In this document: one piece after another, positions 1 to 12,194 of the stretch | Layout: the number at the start of each line of letters is the position of its first letter | Position numbering within the stretch: position 1 is the first letter of the stretch | Origin: Athripsodes cinereus | Lineage: Eukaryota; Arthropoda; Insecta; Trichoptera; Leptoceridae | NCBI GenBank assembly: GCA_947579605.1 | Contig: OX388312.1 | Span: 5,642,001-5,706,000, forward strand | Reading direction: 5' to 3' | DNA: 64,000 nucleotides | Position numbers and translations under genes: made by a program | The notes under the pieces: model-generated | The model's input: only the letters and a program-made list of their open reading frames with translations | Database searches by the model: none | Told to the model about the DNA's origin: nothing

Positions 1-66
1 TCACTCATTTCTTCCATTACACATCACATGAATTAAAACTCTTTTTCACGAAAAAGAGTTTCCTAA

Positions 67-563
67 CGTGAGAGAGTAAATTTAGTATCACTCTATGGGA
101 GAATGCAAGAAAAAGCTATTAATAACTGGTTAACAATACCAGGACAGAAACATGCGAAAACCCTGATTAAAGGTTTCTCATCAAAGAAAAGTAGAGACTT
201 TCTCGAACTTAATAAAGAGAACCTAAGAATTCTCACCAGAGTACTAACGGGACACTGTAGACTCAATAAACACTTATGTATAATGAAACTAACAGACATG
301 TATCTGTGCAGATTCTGCATGAATGAACATGAAACTCCTTTGCATCTACTCACAGAATGTGAACCTATAATGCAAACAAGAGCCAAAATAATTGGCTCAC
401 ACTTTCCTGATCAAGAACAGATCAAAGGAACTAACCCACACAAAATGTTGAATTTCTTTCAGGTTTTAGGTCTGTGGGAAGACATCTAAGGACTAAATCC
501 CACAATGGACTACATCTAGAAGTCGAGGTGGGCAAGGTCTTTGGATGGAGGAAAAAAAAAAAA
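67..563 (+). pseudogene. 3' end of a LINE ORF2 with poly(A)
   Basis: An open frame running from about 67 to 489 encodes the end of a non-LTR retrotransposon polyprotein. The motif TGHCRLNKHL is followed by a cysteine/histidine knuckle (CRFC, then HLLTEC), which is what follows the RNase H domain in ORF2 of Jockey/I/R1-type LINEs. The reverse transcriptase and endonuclease are absent, so the copy is 5'-truncated. After the stop there is about 60 bp of 3' UTR ending in a run of 13 A at about 550-563, the expected product of target-primed reverse transcription. The antisense open frame over the same bases is a shadow. The type of element is reasonably sure; the clade is not. Confidence 0.75.
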
Positions 564-619
564 ATTAGTAACAATGACATTATTAGCTGTTGCTTTGTGG
601 AATAGTTCTGCATAATATT

Positions 620-845
620 TGTGTCACTGCAGTAGGATTAGTTGGAACAAGTCGTACCCGTGCGATACACTCACTCTTTGTATGTATGTATATTGATTGA
701 ACGATCCACAGCTCGTATCCTCGCATAAATTGTCAAGGTATTCTCGGCGTGGCGTATGATTTGTCCCCTTAGCTGTCCCTTCTATTATTTCTTCTAGAAG
801 GTTTTCGTGACCTATTGAGTGCATTATCCATCTGGCGCCCCTTTA
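620..845 (-). pseudogene. Degenerate LINE ORF2 C-terminus
   Basis: The minus-strand translation reads IGHENLLEEIIEGTAKG, later REYLDNL and CGSF. This follows the C-terminal pattern GH-x-LL-x-IIEGK-x-G...R-x-YLDQ-x-CGSY found downstream of the RT domain in several insect LINEs. The copy at 45843-46220 shows the same pattern more fully. Only this tail is present and the frame is damaged beyond it. Confidence 0.5.
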
Positions 846-3795
846 TGAGGTGGCCTTGAAAAGGTATTTTCCTTCTTCGATTTGGTTAGTTACTTCATTA
901 ATTGAAATGTGGTTCCTTCAGGATATTACCAGGATTCTTTTATAGGACCACTTGTTAAACAAAAATTGTCATATAATTGTATTCAGAGAATGTAAAAAAA
1001 TAATAAAATAAATGAAGTGAAATACAGATTAGGTATCTCCGAGGTTTTTTGTAGGTTTGATTTTATTATGGGTACGATTCGGGATCACAATTAGAACAAA
1101 TAAATCTCAATATGAAACAATTCTCAATATCACATTATAAGATCATCATTATAATATGTTGCAACTGTCAATCGCGCCATACGTTATTATTGTTGATCGT
1201 GTTTGTTCGTTTCTCTTTTAACATATTCCATTATATTTCGCGATGATACATATTGCCCGCGTCGGCTTCCGAGTTATTTATCATAGCGAATATTATTTTT
1301 GGTAATAAGAATTATATGATAATTCCCTTATATATTATTATTTTGTATTTTATATCTCTCGGTTTTAATTAATTTTATTATTAAATTATATAATTTTATT
1401 GTGAATGGATTATTTATTCATTAATTCTTAAATCCTTTCAACCTACGCGGATAAACAAATTATAAGCAGCTGCCCATACAAAGAGTTCTCATCAAAAGAG
1501 CTGATACAAAATTTCGTATTGTTTTCATTTCCACACACGTTTCGTATCCTTTCTCTTAAAATACAAATTTTCAAAAGAAATTCATTATTTGCTTTGCATT
1601 CTACTGTAAGCCGAACAATAAAAGAAAATAGGACTCTTGAGGACTTGCTAATGATGAAACAGACCACTCATTCTGAATGTCTGATTAATTATAATGCAGT
1701 GATGTTGCATCATGCTTGTCGATGTTCATTCTTCAATTTCAGAAATACTCGTTAACGTATGCGTGGTCATCAACAGTGAAAAATATTTAAAAATCATTTT
1801 TAATATTTGTTTCAACGGGATGCTTATAATAATTATATATTCATAAATTTTTGTAAATTAAAAATAAAATATTTAAAAATAAGGCTGTAGTTTTACCTAC
1901 CTAAGTATTAAATCATGGTTTTAAAAAGAGGACAAAGGATATTTTGCGATAATATTTTTTTTTTTAAATATTAAAACTCAAATAGAATAGAAAAGTTTAG
2001 AACGGATACATTAAAAATTTTAATAAAAAAATTCATGGTCACCTTCCTACATATTTTATACCTACCTATAAAATTATCTACTTATTTTAAAAAAAAATAT
2101 GTTTGTTCGTTCGGTTGTGTGTTGACCTTTACATGTTTAAAAATTTCATGGCCGTATCAAAGGCTTTTTTTAGTAGTATTCGTCTTTATTTTTGAAAGGG
2201 ATTTTTAAAAATATTTCACGTCGGTTTATTTACATGACAAATCAGCAGCGAGCAAGGTAATTATTAATGGATACAAAATGAGAGGATTTTTCTCGTTGTT
2301 AGGTATTTCAAATTTTTGAAATATTTTAGAATACGTTCGCTTTCATGTTCGCTGTCGAAAGACAAGTTTGTACATACTTTGATATTTATTATATTTCATT
2401 ATATTTTTATGAAGGATTATGATCTCTTAAAATAAAAATGAAAAATAATTTGTTTTAAAATTTTGTCATAAAGAATATTTTTAAAAAGTATGGATATTAA
2501 TATTCTTTCGTCATACAAGTAAAATACTGTAAAATTTGACATTGAAAACCTTGAGATGACACTTTGGTTTAAGTTTCTAAAAATAAATGTACTTTTAAAC
2601 GGGATAATTATTTAAGTTTAAAGAAAAAAATACGAACGATTAAAGAAAAAACTACATATATTGAATGGGGAACTTTCACAAAAAAAAATTTCAACCCAAA
2701 AAATAGTAGGTACAGAAAATTAGAAAAATTATGGTGCTTTTTATATTTTTAAATGTGCATTTTTAAGGTTTTTATCACCATTTAAAAAAGCAATTTTCGC
2801 ACTTCAAGAATTATTGCAGCTGAAGGCCAATGCGATCCCAGAAGATTCTATTTTATTCTTTTTTTCTCAAGACCATCCACTCGTTTGCGATACCAGAAAA
2901 TAGCAACATGTAGGTACGTAAAACTCTTTGTTATGAAGACTCCACGCTGGTTGCCTGGAAAAAAACTCTGATTAAGTGATGTTTAAAGAATTACCTGCAG
3001 ATAAAAAAATCACCGTGGAACAAAAATGTTTAAATATGTACATAAGTAAATAAAGGTATGTAGGTTCGCGAACAGTAACATTTATTGCTCGAATGAAATA
3101 TTTAAAGTACCAGGAATTCAGAAAATCTTAAGAGCGTGAATAATAAAGAGAGCAAGTAAAGTTTTACTAACAAGCATTAATTAATCATGAATACATGTGT
3201 TTAAAACTATGTTGTAATACGTACAGGGAAAGAAAATGTTTGTTTCGTAATTTTATTGTTGTTCGTTGACAGGTGAACGAGCGGCGGTGCGCTGCTGCAG
3301 CTCGGTTCAATGACAGGTAATCAACATCATCAGTGATCCGTGTATCCGGAGCGCGAATTTTAAATAAAGAACATCGTGTGCCGATTCTGCACAATACTCG
3401 TATTTTATTGGTGAATAGAGGAATACAAAATTACATAAGTATCTGCTACTACTGTCAAATAACGTACATCAACATGTGTGCATGATAACATTAGTAATTT
3501 AATTGGATTTGAGTCTGGATTACTTGCGGTATTCTGAGATTTGTGAAAATCGCATAAGTATTTCTGCATTTCATTTCATTTAGACCCAATTTTAAAATGC
3601 GTCCTTAGAATGACCGTTATCATGAGCTCACCTTTAATTTTGTTAAATTTACTTCTAAATCCAAAAAATTAATAATAGTTCAGAACCATTTTACACCAAA
3701 ATGTAACGGACAGACATAGTACCTAACCTGCAGTGACATACAATAGCCTGAACGGCTAGGTATGTTTTTTAAGATTTTTCTCAAAATTAGAGCCA
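846..3795. other. AT-rich sequence, nothing recognised
   Basis: No open frame longer than about 80 codons, no RNA gene and no element ends were recognised. Short A-rich and T-rich runs (for example near 1000 and 1955) could be decayed retroposon tails. Confidence 0.5.
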
Positions 3796-3870
3796 TCAGA
3801 CCAGCTGCATGTAGTAAACATGCAAGCTGTCCTCTCCGTGCCAATATAAAATCAAGACATCCAGGATAAG
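3796..3870 (-). repeat. Repeat A fragment
   Basis: Matches the 3' half of the SINE-like repeat A in reverse orientation: the blocks CAGACCAGCTGCATG, CATGCAAGCTGTCC and CCGTGCCAATATAAAATCA are shared with 28840-29090. Confidence 0.75.
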
Positions 3871-3892
3871 TACCTAATTCCATAATTACAAA

Positions 3893-3966
3893 TATTTTTT
3901 TGAAAAAAACTGAACATTTTCATAGGTGTATCTGGGTGTTTGCTATAAGCCCAAATACAAAATTAG
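3893..3966 (-). repeat. tRNA-derived SINE, 3' tail fragment
   Basis: Shares a T-rich start, GTATCTGGGT and the block ATAAGCCCAAATACAA with the 3' tail of the SINE at 13600-13788, in the same orientation. The tRNA-like head is missing. Confidence 0.55.
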
Positions 3967-3984
3967 ATGATGTAGGTAATAATA

Positions 3985-4105
3985 ATAATCCTTATTGCAC
4001 AGAAAAAATCAAGAGTAGAAAAAAACATTACAACATTATTACTGAACAAATAAATTTGCGCAATGGGCGAGTTTATCGCAGAAGCGCGATATCATCCAAC
4101 TAACC
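3985..4105 (-). repeat. LINE/SINE 3'-tail family (stem-loop type)
   Basis: Reverse copy of a recurring 3' tail: the reverse complement reads GTTGGATGATATCGCGCTTC, then GCGATAAACTCGCCCATTG, with an AT-rich end. The two short GCG-containing words can pair into a stem. Other copies are at 4727, 35925, 37977, 45305 and 59585. Confidence 0.6.
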
Positions 4106-4726
4106 CATGTACTTAAATATCAAAAATGTATTTGGTGAATCTATTACCGTACAATTTTTGCAATATCAACCTAAGAGTATTTAACATTCAAGTGTACCTA
4201 AATTTTGTTTTCGTAAATGTAACATTTGATTTATTAAAAAAAAAAAAACAATTGCACGTGGCGTATTTCAAGTTGGGGCAACTCGTAACACAATGCGAAA
4301 ATCGCATCAACTGGAGTCAGTATGTAGGTAACAACATCCAATATAGATGTGTTATTTCACAGTAGTTCACAGTGGATACAATGAATGTAATTACACACAC
4401 AAATTCACAACTATAATCTTCTCTAGATACCAAATACATACAGCTATTTGCATATAATATAATGTGTAATATAGTAAATTCGCCGAATCAGCAGAGATTC
4501 TGCAGTATACCTACATCATAAAATGTAAAACTAACAATAGGATTTTGTCTGTCAGAGCTAAAATGAATTATGTCGAATTTTCTCTTAAATATTTAATGAA
4601 AAATTCATTTATTTATTCATTAATTTACAGCCTTTATTAAACTTTTTCATACATTAAAACAAATACATCAAAAGATTTTTAAATACAGATAGTAAATCAG
4701 ACACCGATATCAGATTAACTAGTAGG

Positions 4727-4815
4727 TTTACTGGAAGACATTGCCTCAAGGCAATATGCACGCCTTTTGTAATTTTTTTGACAAAAAAGTGTTTATTTTT
4801 ATTAACAATTAAAAA
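4727..4815 (+). repeat. LINE/SINE 3'-tail family
   Basis: Contains TGGAAGACATTGCCTCAAGGCAATATGCACGCC-type sequence, where TTGCCTCAAGGCAA forms a perfect small hairpin, then a T-rich end. Same family as the copies at 37977 and 59585. Confidence 0.6.
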
Positions 4816-4968
4816 TACACAGCATATAGACTTTTGTCATATATCTAAATGAAAACACAATAATAGCAAAAACTTATCAGTCAGACTGCCGAGACGACAT
4901 TATTGCTCTTCTCAAACTACATTTACATATACTTGGCCAAACCCATACCGTACAAGTAGGTACACCAG

Positions 4969-5158
4969 AGGCCTGAGTCAATAACACATTTTCACGTTAC
5001 GTTTTCGTTCCGTTAACGATCGAGTATAGACGATGTTGCAAGCAAGTGTCAATTTCGTTGCTAAGATACACAATAGTTACGAAAATTAACACTTTGGCGC
5101 AACATCGTCTGCATTTGAACGAAAACGTAACGTGAAAATGTGTTATTGACTCAGGCCT
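4969..5158. mobile_element. 190-bp palindromic MITE (foldback)
   Basis: The ends are inverted repeats: AGGCCTGAGTCAATAACACA at the left and its complement at the right, with about 40 bp of near-perfect terminal pairing through the words CACGTTACGTTTTCGTT. Further in, AGACGATGTTGC (left) pairs with GCAACATCGTCT (right), and the pairing continues weakly towards the middle, so almost the whole element is one long hairpin. There is no coding capacity. A target duplication is not evident. It fits a miniature inverted-repeat DNA element; the superfamily cannot be told. Confidence 0.75.
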
Positions 5159-5164
5159 TAGGTG

Positions 5165-8035
5165 AGCATACTCATTCCCCGTACGCTGAATCCTATTCAG
5201 AGCTGAATTGTAATTGTTTGTTGAAGGTCAATCAATCTTGAAAACTCATTTGATATATATTATTAATGAACAGAAACAAAAAATAATATGTAATATTTTG
5301 TTGGAGCAAAAACAACGCTATTTTAATAAAATATTATTTAGTTATTTTTTTACAGCGGAAAAATCAAGTAGCAATGACCAGCAAACATTTTTGACAATAA
5401 TTTCATGTAAACTGGAGTTGTGTTCATGTGAGAAGCAAACGTAATTCTGTTGAAAAAACTTTGAAAGATCATACTGAAAAATACTGTGACGTGACATAGT
5501 GTTCTTTTGCTCGGACGTTCAGATACTTATATAGTTAGTTTTGGCATTGTAAATATTTACGTCGACATTCAAACGTCGATCCTAAATACAATATTGACTG
5601 AAATGATGCATTTACCGAACACTGATTCATAGAACATAATGTAATGTAACATTAAAGATGCGTTTCTTAGATGAATATCACTGTTATTTGTTATTAAATT
5701 TAAAAAAAAATATTCTTCACTTTACTTTGAAAATCATTTGTTTTTATTGCAAAGTGACATACATATATTTATTAGTTAATAATATTCTAAACATTAGTTA
5801 TTGTCATATTTCTGGCGCCATTTACACGGCAGATCTTGATCCATTTGAGATTTAAAATAATATGAGATCCCAAAAATTGTTTCTTCTATGGTTTGCATTA
5901 AAACATTTCTCGATTGCTGGATCTAATATCGTAACACTGAGTATGGTGACATTGGTGAACGTTGTCCATGAACACTAAAAATTATCACTTTAGCCAGCCT
6001 AGAGATAATTCGTAAGCGTTGAGACGCTTTTTTTACTTCTTTCATTAGATACATTGTGTTAACATTGATAGATACCAATTCGAGATTTCTGATTGGTTTT
6101 ATTATCTATGCGTTGTGCCCCAATCCAGTTAAACAGAAAAAAAAACAATAAAAAAAGCAAATATGTTTTCTAAACAGATATCTGTATATTTCAGTCCACG
6201 TTGGTGAACAAAAATAAGATAAAAATATTGCATACATACTTGTTTATCTTATTCTCTCTCAGTATCCCTCCTTATATGATTACAAATCGTTTTCCAAAAC
6301 ACGTTTATTTTGATTGGCATTTTCAAATATTAGTCCCAACAATCACAAAAGCTCAAGCTGTTCTTCTTACAAAATAATCGCTGCTCTTCAAAAATCAACA
6401 AATTCCTTCATCAAACATGTTTGAAGATAGTACACTGAGATAGTTGTTATGTTTGTACCTATTTAAATTCTAAGAGAATCTTCTAGAGCTCGGATTATTC
6501 AAAATTCAAATCAATGCGGTTTTGGATAAATATCTACTACGAGAAAGTCTTACCAACTCAAAATGAGCCCGTTTATCTTACAACAGTCTGTTGTTAGCTA
6601 ATGTAATCGAATTCGTTCAATTAACGAGATTTGAATTTCGAAAATAGGTAGGTTTAACCGGTTAAACATCCTTACCATATTCCTATAATTCTATATGCTA
6701 TCAAAACGCGTACGTTGCTGGGTATGCAAAGAAGATTGGCATTATCAATAAATTTATTTGATCCTCGTATCGCCTGCCAATGTCGCGTTTTTAACACCAC
6801 GTAGAAAGTCTTCCTTTTCCTCACTTAGGGACATCAATTTGCCCTGGAGATCACAGCCACTCAACCGGGAAGATAATTTTTCTACTAGTGACGCCCGCCG
6901 TGAATGCTTAAGATCATACCCATAAGCACCCATAATACAAGATTCATATTTGAGTTTGGAACTAGCTTCTTTGTGAATTGTCTTCACATGTTATTGTTAT
7001 GAATATATTCTTCTCTTTGTTTATTATTTTATTTATTATTAACGGTTCATTAATTTCAAATAAATTCGCCTTTGCAAACGAGAAAAAAGTTTACTGTCCA
7101 ATGTCCCTACAATTTTTTTTTACGACCAAATAATAGTAACGAAGTGACGTTACTGTGACATCGTTTATTTTTGTCTTCAGGAAAGCGCTTTAGTTTGAAT
7201 ATAATTGCAATTAAAGAGTGATCGGTATCGTTTTCATTTAGGTGCTTTATAGTATTTCGTATAAAGCTCACTTTTAAAACTTACTTAGATTAACTGAAAA
7301 ACTAACAAATGTTGCATTGGAACAAGGTCTTCTTTTGATCGGAATCGCTAATTAGGTTCATAATTTTTTCATTGTGTTTTTTGTTAATTATGTTATATTT
7401 ATTTGATTTAATTTCTCTTTCATATTTTTTCAAATGATTTCTAAGCACTTTATCATAAGAACAATAGTTCAATTACATATAGTAATTACATGTCATAAGA
7501 TTAGTGTATGTCTCAGATATTGAAAGATATCAATTATATATCTTATATTAATACCCAACCATCATTTTATGCGCAATTAGACCAATAATTAGAACTATTG
7601 AACATTGCCATAATTTTACTAAACCACTCTCAAATAATTAATGTTTGGCCTCGTGAAAAGTAATAGAGATGATTTGATAAACAAATTACTCGATAATTAT
7701 TTTAATTTATATTTAAATATAGAGAAAAGGAATTATAATATTTGGGTGAGTATATCATCTGTAATTTATGTAATTGGTTATTATTTGGATCAGAAATTCT
7801 CAGTAGCGTGACTTAATATTTGAAGACCTTTATTGGCAACTTTGAAAAAAGCTCCTATAGATGTACCAAGATGTAAATTTTTAAATTGACGAAGCTCGAT
7901 AAAATTGTTGGTCGTCGGTATTATTATTTTTTTAACAGGCAAAAATTAAAACAAAACTGTAACTAGACCAGTATTTTTTATAATGAAAAAGTAGGTGTTT
8001 GTTTTTTCTCTTTCTTCTCTCTTTTCTGCTTGCTT
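5165..8035. other. AT-rich sequence, nothing firm
   Basis: No gene or element end is recognised in this stretch except one unassigned open frame at 6754-6987, listed separately. Confidence 0.5.
6754..6987 (-). other. Unassigned 77-codon open frame
   Basis: A hydrophilic, lysine- and glutamate-rich translation (with LVEKLSSRLSG and LSEEKEDFLRG) stands out from the surrounding AT-rich noise because the local base composition is less biased. No family is recognised. It could be a coding fragment of a mobile element or host exon, or chance. Confidence 0.15.
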
Positions 8036-8240
8036 TCGAGTTTCCTGTAGGAGTCAGGTACTCGTAAAGAATCACGTTTAAGACATTTATTATCTTCAAT
8101 TCAGCGATGATTCCACCCTCCAGAATGTCTGAACTTGGCTCTAATGTTGGCTCGAAGCTTGCATGTTTTTTAAATACCTACAGTTGATCTTCTGGCTACC
8201 CCATGTGTGAGAAATGCCGTGATTGTATGAATAAATGAAT
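8036..8240 (+). repeat. Repeat A copy (diverged)
   Basis: Sequential blocks of the family are present: GAGTTTCCTGTAGGAG, TCAATTCAGCGATGA, CCAGAATGTCTGA, CTTGCATG, CTTCTGGCTACCCCATGTGTG, GCCGTGATTGTATGAATAAA. The 3' tail is GAATAAATGAATG rather than the TAG repeat of the copies at 28840 and 46792. Confidence 0.75.
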
Positions 8241-8432
8241 GAAAATAGATGTATTGGGTATAAATAAAGTTGGCAAAAATGTCGATCGTTCCTTTGTGTA
8301 TCTAAATGTGGTGAGATTGGTTTAACTGTGAATATCATTCTCACGATATGTCCGAACTATAAATTACAAAATAAATTAATCAAATTACAAATTTACCTGT
8401 TTGAATGCAGGAATCGGTTTTAAACATCATTA

Positions 8433-8751
8433 TCTAATATATAAAAATCTCTTATCATGGTGTATGTTATCATACTCCTCCGAAACGGCTAGACCGATTT
8501 GATGAAATTTTGTGTGCTAATCGAGTAGATCTAAGAATCAGCCTACATCTGTTATTCATATCCCTTAAAGTTAAGGGTGGGCCAACCCGATTTTTTATTT
8601 TATTTTTTGAACAATTTTTTATTTAATTTTTTTTTATGGTGAGGCATTAAAAATACATACAGCCCTTAATGTTCCCCCTTCTACCATCAACCCCTATTTA
8701 TTAATAGCGATATTAGTATATGGTAAAACAAAATTTGGCGGGCCGGCTAGT
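8433..8751 (+). mobile_element. Non-autonomous Helitron
   Basis: Begins TCTAATATATAAAAATCTC and contains the internal block CTCCGAAACGGCTAGACCG followed by GATGAAATTTTGTGTG, a signature of short lepidopteran Helitrons. It ends with a GC-rich GGCGGGCCGGCTAGT, consistent with a Helitron 3' end (hairpin then CTRR). Flanking bases A and T fit insertion between A and T without target duplication. There is no coding capacity, so it would depend on an autonomous relative for Rep/helicase. Confidence 0.7.
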
Positions 8752-9466
8752 TATTTGATATTTTTTTTATTTATTTTTATTTATGTATGTTATACCTATA
8801 TAAATAATATAGTTACATAATCTGTATGAAGATACATATTATTTCAATTAATATCATATTCGAACAATATTGTTATATTGAAATCTCATGAGTGACAATA
8901 ATTGTTACCTGTACAAATAATATGCAAATTCATTATTTTATTATTAATAATTTATTTATTGACTAATTGCAGCATTGAATGTTATTATTCATTGATTTCA
9001 GTAATATTGATACTATTATAAATAATTCAAATTGCCATACGTAGCGGAAAGTCAACAAATTAATAATATTATAATAATATTACTCAACCGTAGGAATGAT
9101 TCAGTTGCTCTCAATCTTTTATTGTTTTTAAGTTACAAAAGATGATAAGGTATAGGTCCATAAAAAAGTGATGCTATTTTGTCGGTAACAACGTTGTGAA
9201 AGTTCATTTCAAGTAAAGTTGACATGGACTATGTAAGTCCGAAAGGTCTTTGTCTAGTGTTTGTTTCTTAATTATAATTTTTTTGTAATTTATGCATAAA
9301 AAAGTATTTACTTAGGGTTTTTGTGTTCACATTGCTTAAAGACATTTTTAACATATTTGATATTGAAAAAAATACACTGTTTACTTTTCACGATTGTATT
9401 TTTAACTCGAGCGCTTTCGTCAAGATACCTTGAACCAATTGATATTAAACTTTGAAGTAAAGTTTA
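8752..9466. other. AT-rich sequence, nothing recognised
   Basis: No gene or element end was recognised. Confidence 0.45.
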
Positions 9467-9565
9467 AGAGTGTCATGAAAAAGGCAGGTGTCTGAAATAA
9501 TTTAGTAATTCCACATCATAAATTCAGCGATGAGGTTTGTCACCCATCGTGAATGAAATTATTTT
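9467..9565 (+). repeat. Repeat A fragment
   Basis: Middle part of repeat A: GTGTCATGAAAAAGGCAGGTG, then ATAAATTCAGCGATGAGG and TCACCCATCGTGAATG. Confidence 0.75.
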
Positions 9566-9861
9566 TTTCACCTCAAACAATAATTTTTCTTTTAAGATTT
9601 TTTCGTTGTGAGTTCGCTGGCACAGTAAATAATGAAATAATCAAATGTGAGTATTCAACAGTTTGGGAAACAAATAATAATAATGTTCAAAAGTAAACTC
9701 GCTACTAAATTTCACATACATTCCATTACGTATTTAAATTTTTGAAAATAGAATACAATCTGCGATAAATGCGATTTACAATAAACAGATTAAAAACAAA
9801 TTTACCGGGCCGTTGACACATTTGGTAAATTATATTTTGTAAACTTTTAGGTTCTTCCTCT

Positions 9862-9891
9862 GTGTGTTTGTTTGTGTGTGTGTGTGTGTGT
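9862..9891. repeat. (TG)n microsatellite
   Basis: Interrupted run of TG dinucleotides, about 30 bp. Confidence 0.9.
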
Positions 9892-10301
9892 GGATAAAAT
9901 CTAAAACATGCTCGATGTACATTACATATTTACCAATAGTTTTAACATGATTACAACTTAGAGTTTAGTTTCCATTTACATGAGGATTATTCGTTTAATT
10001 ATCGCAAATAAGTAAATATTACCTACTTAAGTGGTCAATAGTTGTTCAAAGGGAACACTGTTTTTGCGTCAGGTTTTTGACGACCTGATTGTCCTTCTTT
10101 CACCTATCCTATGATAGCTTTAGATGTGAGGAATGTCGTAGCAACAGGTAACTCAAACGATACAAAGATACTTAGAGTGAAGGGGGCTGATTTATTGCCT
10201 AGTGAAGCGTTAGTTGATAAAGATGGTTAGGGATCTGAAATTCGGAAAATTCACGTATAAAAACTGAACACTTTTTTTATTTTTTTTTCTTATACGATTG
10301 G

Positions 10302-10425
10302 GAAATAAAAGTATAACAAGACACTATGCAAGCAAATATATGCAAGCGAAACTTGAATATGGTAAAAAGAACAAAAGTCGAAGAAATGCTGAGGAGATGC
10401 GATTGCTGGGAAAAACGGTTCAATA
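10302..10425 (+). pseudogene. LINE RT C-terminal fragment, first of a pair
   Basis: ATGCAAGCGAAACTTGAATATGG and GATGCTGAGGAGATGCGATT correspond to the stretch encoding YASETWTW...NAAEIRS in the better-preserved copy at 49428-49955. It is a decayed fragment without an open frame. A second version of the same stretch lies beyond the SINE at 10640. Confidence 0.6.
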
Positions 10426-10443
10426 AACTTTGCGTGACTTTCG

Positions 10444-10635
10444 TGACCTGAGTTTGTCATTAGCCTGGAGGTAGAATCTCGGCCTTGTGAACAAGGGGTC
10501 CGGGGTTCGATCCCATGTGCCGACAAACTCCTCTCTCAACATAAGCTTCAAGCTTACTGTGAAAGATGTATAAGATTGTATTCGGGTTTATAACAAAACC
10601 CAGATAGGTATATCTTTTAAAAAATAAATAATTGT
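10444..10635 (+). mobile_element. tRNA-derived SINE
   Basis: A tRNA-like head carries an A-box-like word (TTAGCCTGGAGG, 10460-10471) and a perfect B box GGTTCGATCCC (10504-10514), the internal promoter of RNA polymerase III. The body follows with AAGCTTCAAGCTTACTGTGAA and ATTCGGGTTTATAACAAAACC, and the element ends in an A/T-rich tail near 10620-10630. A second, inverted copy lies at 13600-13788, and tail fragments at 3893 and 52540. It has no coding capacity and would rely on a partner LINE. Confidence 0.8.
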
Positions 10636-10639
10636 GATA

Positions 10640-10860
10640 CAAAGATATTACATGACACTTAGGTATGTATGCAAGCAAAACTTGAATATGGTTAAAGAAA
10701 AACAAAAGTGGAAGAGATGCTGAGGAGATGCGATTGCTGAAATGGCTGGTAAATCGTCACATGACAAAGTGAGGGATAAAGTTATAAGAAGTATGGGCGG
10801 ATGCGAGTGAGTGGTTTTTTTGGACGGAATGCGAAGAGAAAAAGAGAGAAAATATATTAT
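10640..10860 (+). pseudogene. LINE RT C-terminal fragment, second of a pair
   Basis: Repeats the words of 10302-10425 (TATGCAAGCAAAACTTGAATATGG, GATGCTGAGGAGATGCGATTGCTG) and continues through GGTAAATCGTCACATGACAAAG and GGGCGGATGCGAGTGAG, equivalent to the VGKTLRDRV and SGCKRS part of 49428-49955. Stops and frame breaks are present. Confidence 0.6.
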
Positions 10861-10875
10861 TTCGTAGCTCGCTTT

Positions 10876-11455
10876 GACATATTCAAATTCAAATATTTTA
10901 TTGAGATTATAATAAATACATTAAAAATAATTATATATACAATAAGCACAATTATACAAATCTTTATATTATCTGTTTTTTTAACCCTCGAAATTGAGCA
11001 GAGCTCGTGCTTTGAGGGGTTACCTATAGGGTTTTTACTAATAATCAAACAAATTCGACCAAACTCAATCAATATAGAACATCACACACTTAATTCATTT
11101 ACTATAATTATATAAAATAAACAAAAATAAACAACAACAAAAAACTCATCATCAACGACGCAATCACTTGACCTCATAGACCACCTTCCTATTGAATTAC
11201 CTTCTTTACATTAAGTTTAAATGTATTTATATCATCTGAATACTTAAACTTATTCTCTTTATTTAAGCCATTGTACCATCCCACCCCAAGATATGTGTAG
11301 TGGTGTTGTCCAGCAGCTGTCCTCTTCGCAGGCACTTTTATTCGGCCTCCTAACCTTGGACACTCACTAATACTCCCTAGCGGGTGTAGTATATGAATAA
11401 AGTATTCCTTACAAACTTGGTATACTGCCTTCCTCTTATAAAGACATTCCAAGGA
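10876..11455 (-). pseudogene. LINE 3' end with ORF2 C-terminal tail
   Basis: On the minus strand an open frame (11189-11452, 87 codons) ends ...DINTFKLNVKKVI, the pattern seen at the very end of many LINE ORF2 proteins (xINTFKxxLKxxL), preceded by a WYNGLNKENKF-type segment. Downstream on the minus strand is a 3' UTR containing GAGCTCTGCTCAATTTCGAGG and ending in an A/T-rich tail near 10876. The same 3' UTR signature occurs at 61387-61520. The RT part is absent. Confidence 0.55.
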
Positions 11456-11559
11456 GGGGACCGCAAGTTCTTTAAAAAGTTTCAGGGTCGGGTAGTCAAA
11501 AGGCTATAGGTACAAAACTTGAATATTTTCATACGTCATAGCGGATTGAATTTTATTCA

Positions 11560-11705
11560 TTCATACCATCATGGAATCCCCCACTACTACGTTAGCCAGC
11601 AGACCAACTGCGCGCAGAATTGAATGCAATTTGATCCCTCCGTATCAATAAAAAATGAAGGCATTCAGAAAGAGTGGCATAATTCATCGCTGATTTAATT
11701 GAAAA
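11560..11705 (-). repeat. Repeat A copy (diverged)
   Basis: Reverse copy: CATACCATCATGGAATCCCC, TTAGCCAGCAGACCAACTGC, AAGGCATTCAGAAAGAGTGGC and TTCATCGCTGATTTAATTG occur in the order seen in 28840-29090. Confidence 0.7.
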
Positions 11706-12190
11706 GAGTGGCAGATTGGTCGGAGACTCCTTGGAATGGACTGTATTTGATTTTCATCTAATGTCATTTCAGATCCTTTAATTTTAAAGTTTAACTTTTA
11801 AACTACTTAGTATTTGTTCGGTCACTTTGTATCAACACTTTTGAATTAGGGAGCAAATAATAAAAACCGCAATCACAGGATCGTCTAAAAAAGGTTGTTT
11901 TAGTTTTACATTGTACCTTCTAGATCTCGTTAAATTTTATACATTGCCTGCTAAAACTAATACAGTTTTATTATTGTAGTACCGAAATGTACCTACAACA
12001 ATTTAGAATATTAGAAAAGTTGTTTGGAGCCCAGGCGATAACGCAATTAAATGATTATAATGATATAATTTAAATTAATAATCAAGCATTCTTGGAATTA
12101 CAGAAGTTGGTATTATTATTTTCAAGTGATATGAAATAACAAAATATAAATAATAATTGTACGGGGTGCTGCAATTAAATAAAAATTTAA
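11706..12190. other. AT-rich sequence, nothing recognised
   Basis: No gene or element end was recognised. Confidence 0.45.
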
Positions 12191-12194
12191 ATGT

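Noticed and set aside
93..386. 97-codon minus-strand open frame
   Set aside because: It is antisense to the LINE ORF2 end at 67-489, which has clear family motifs; the minus frame has none.
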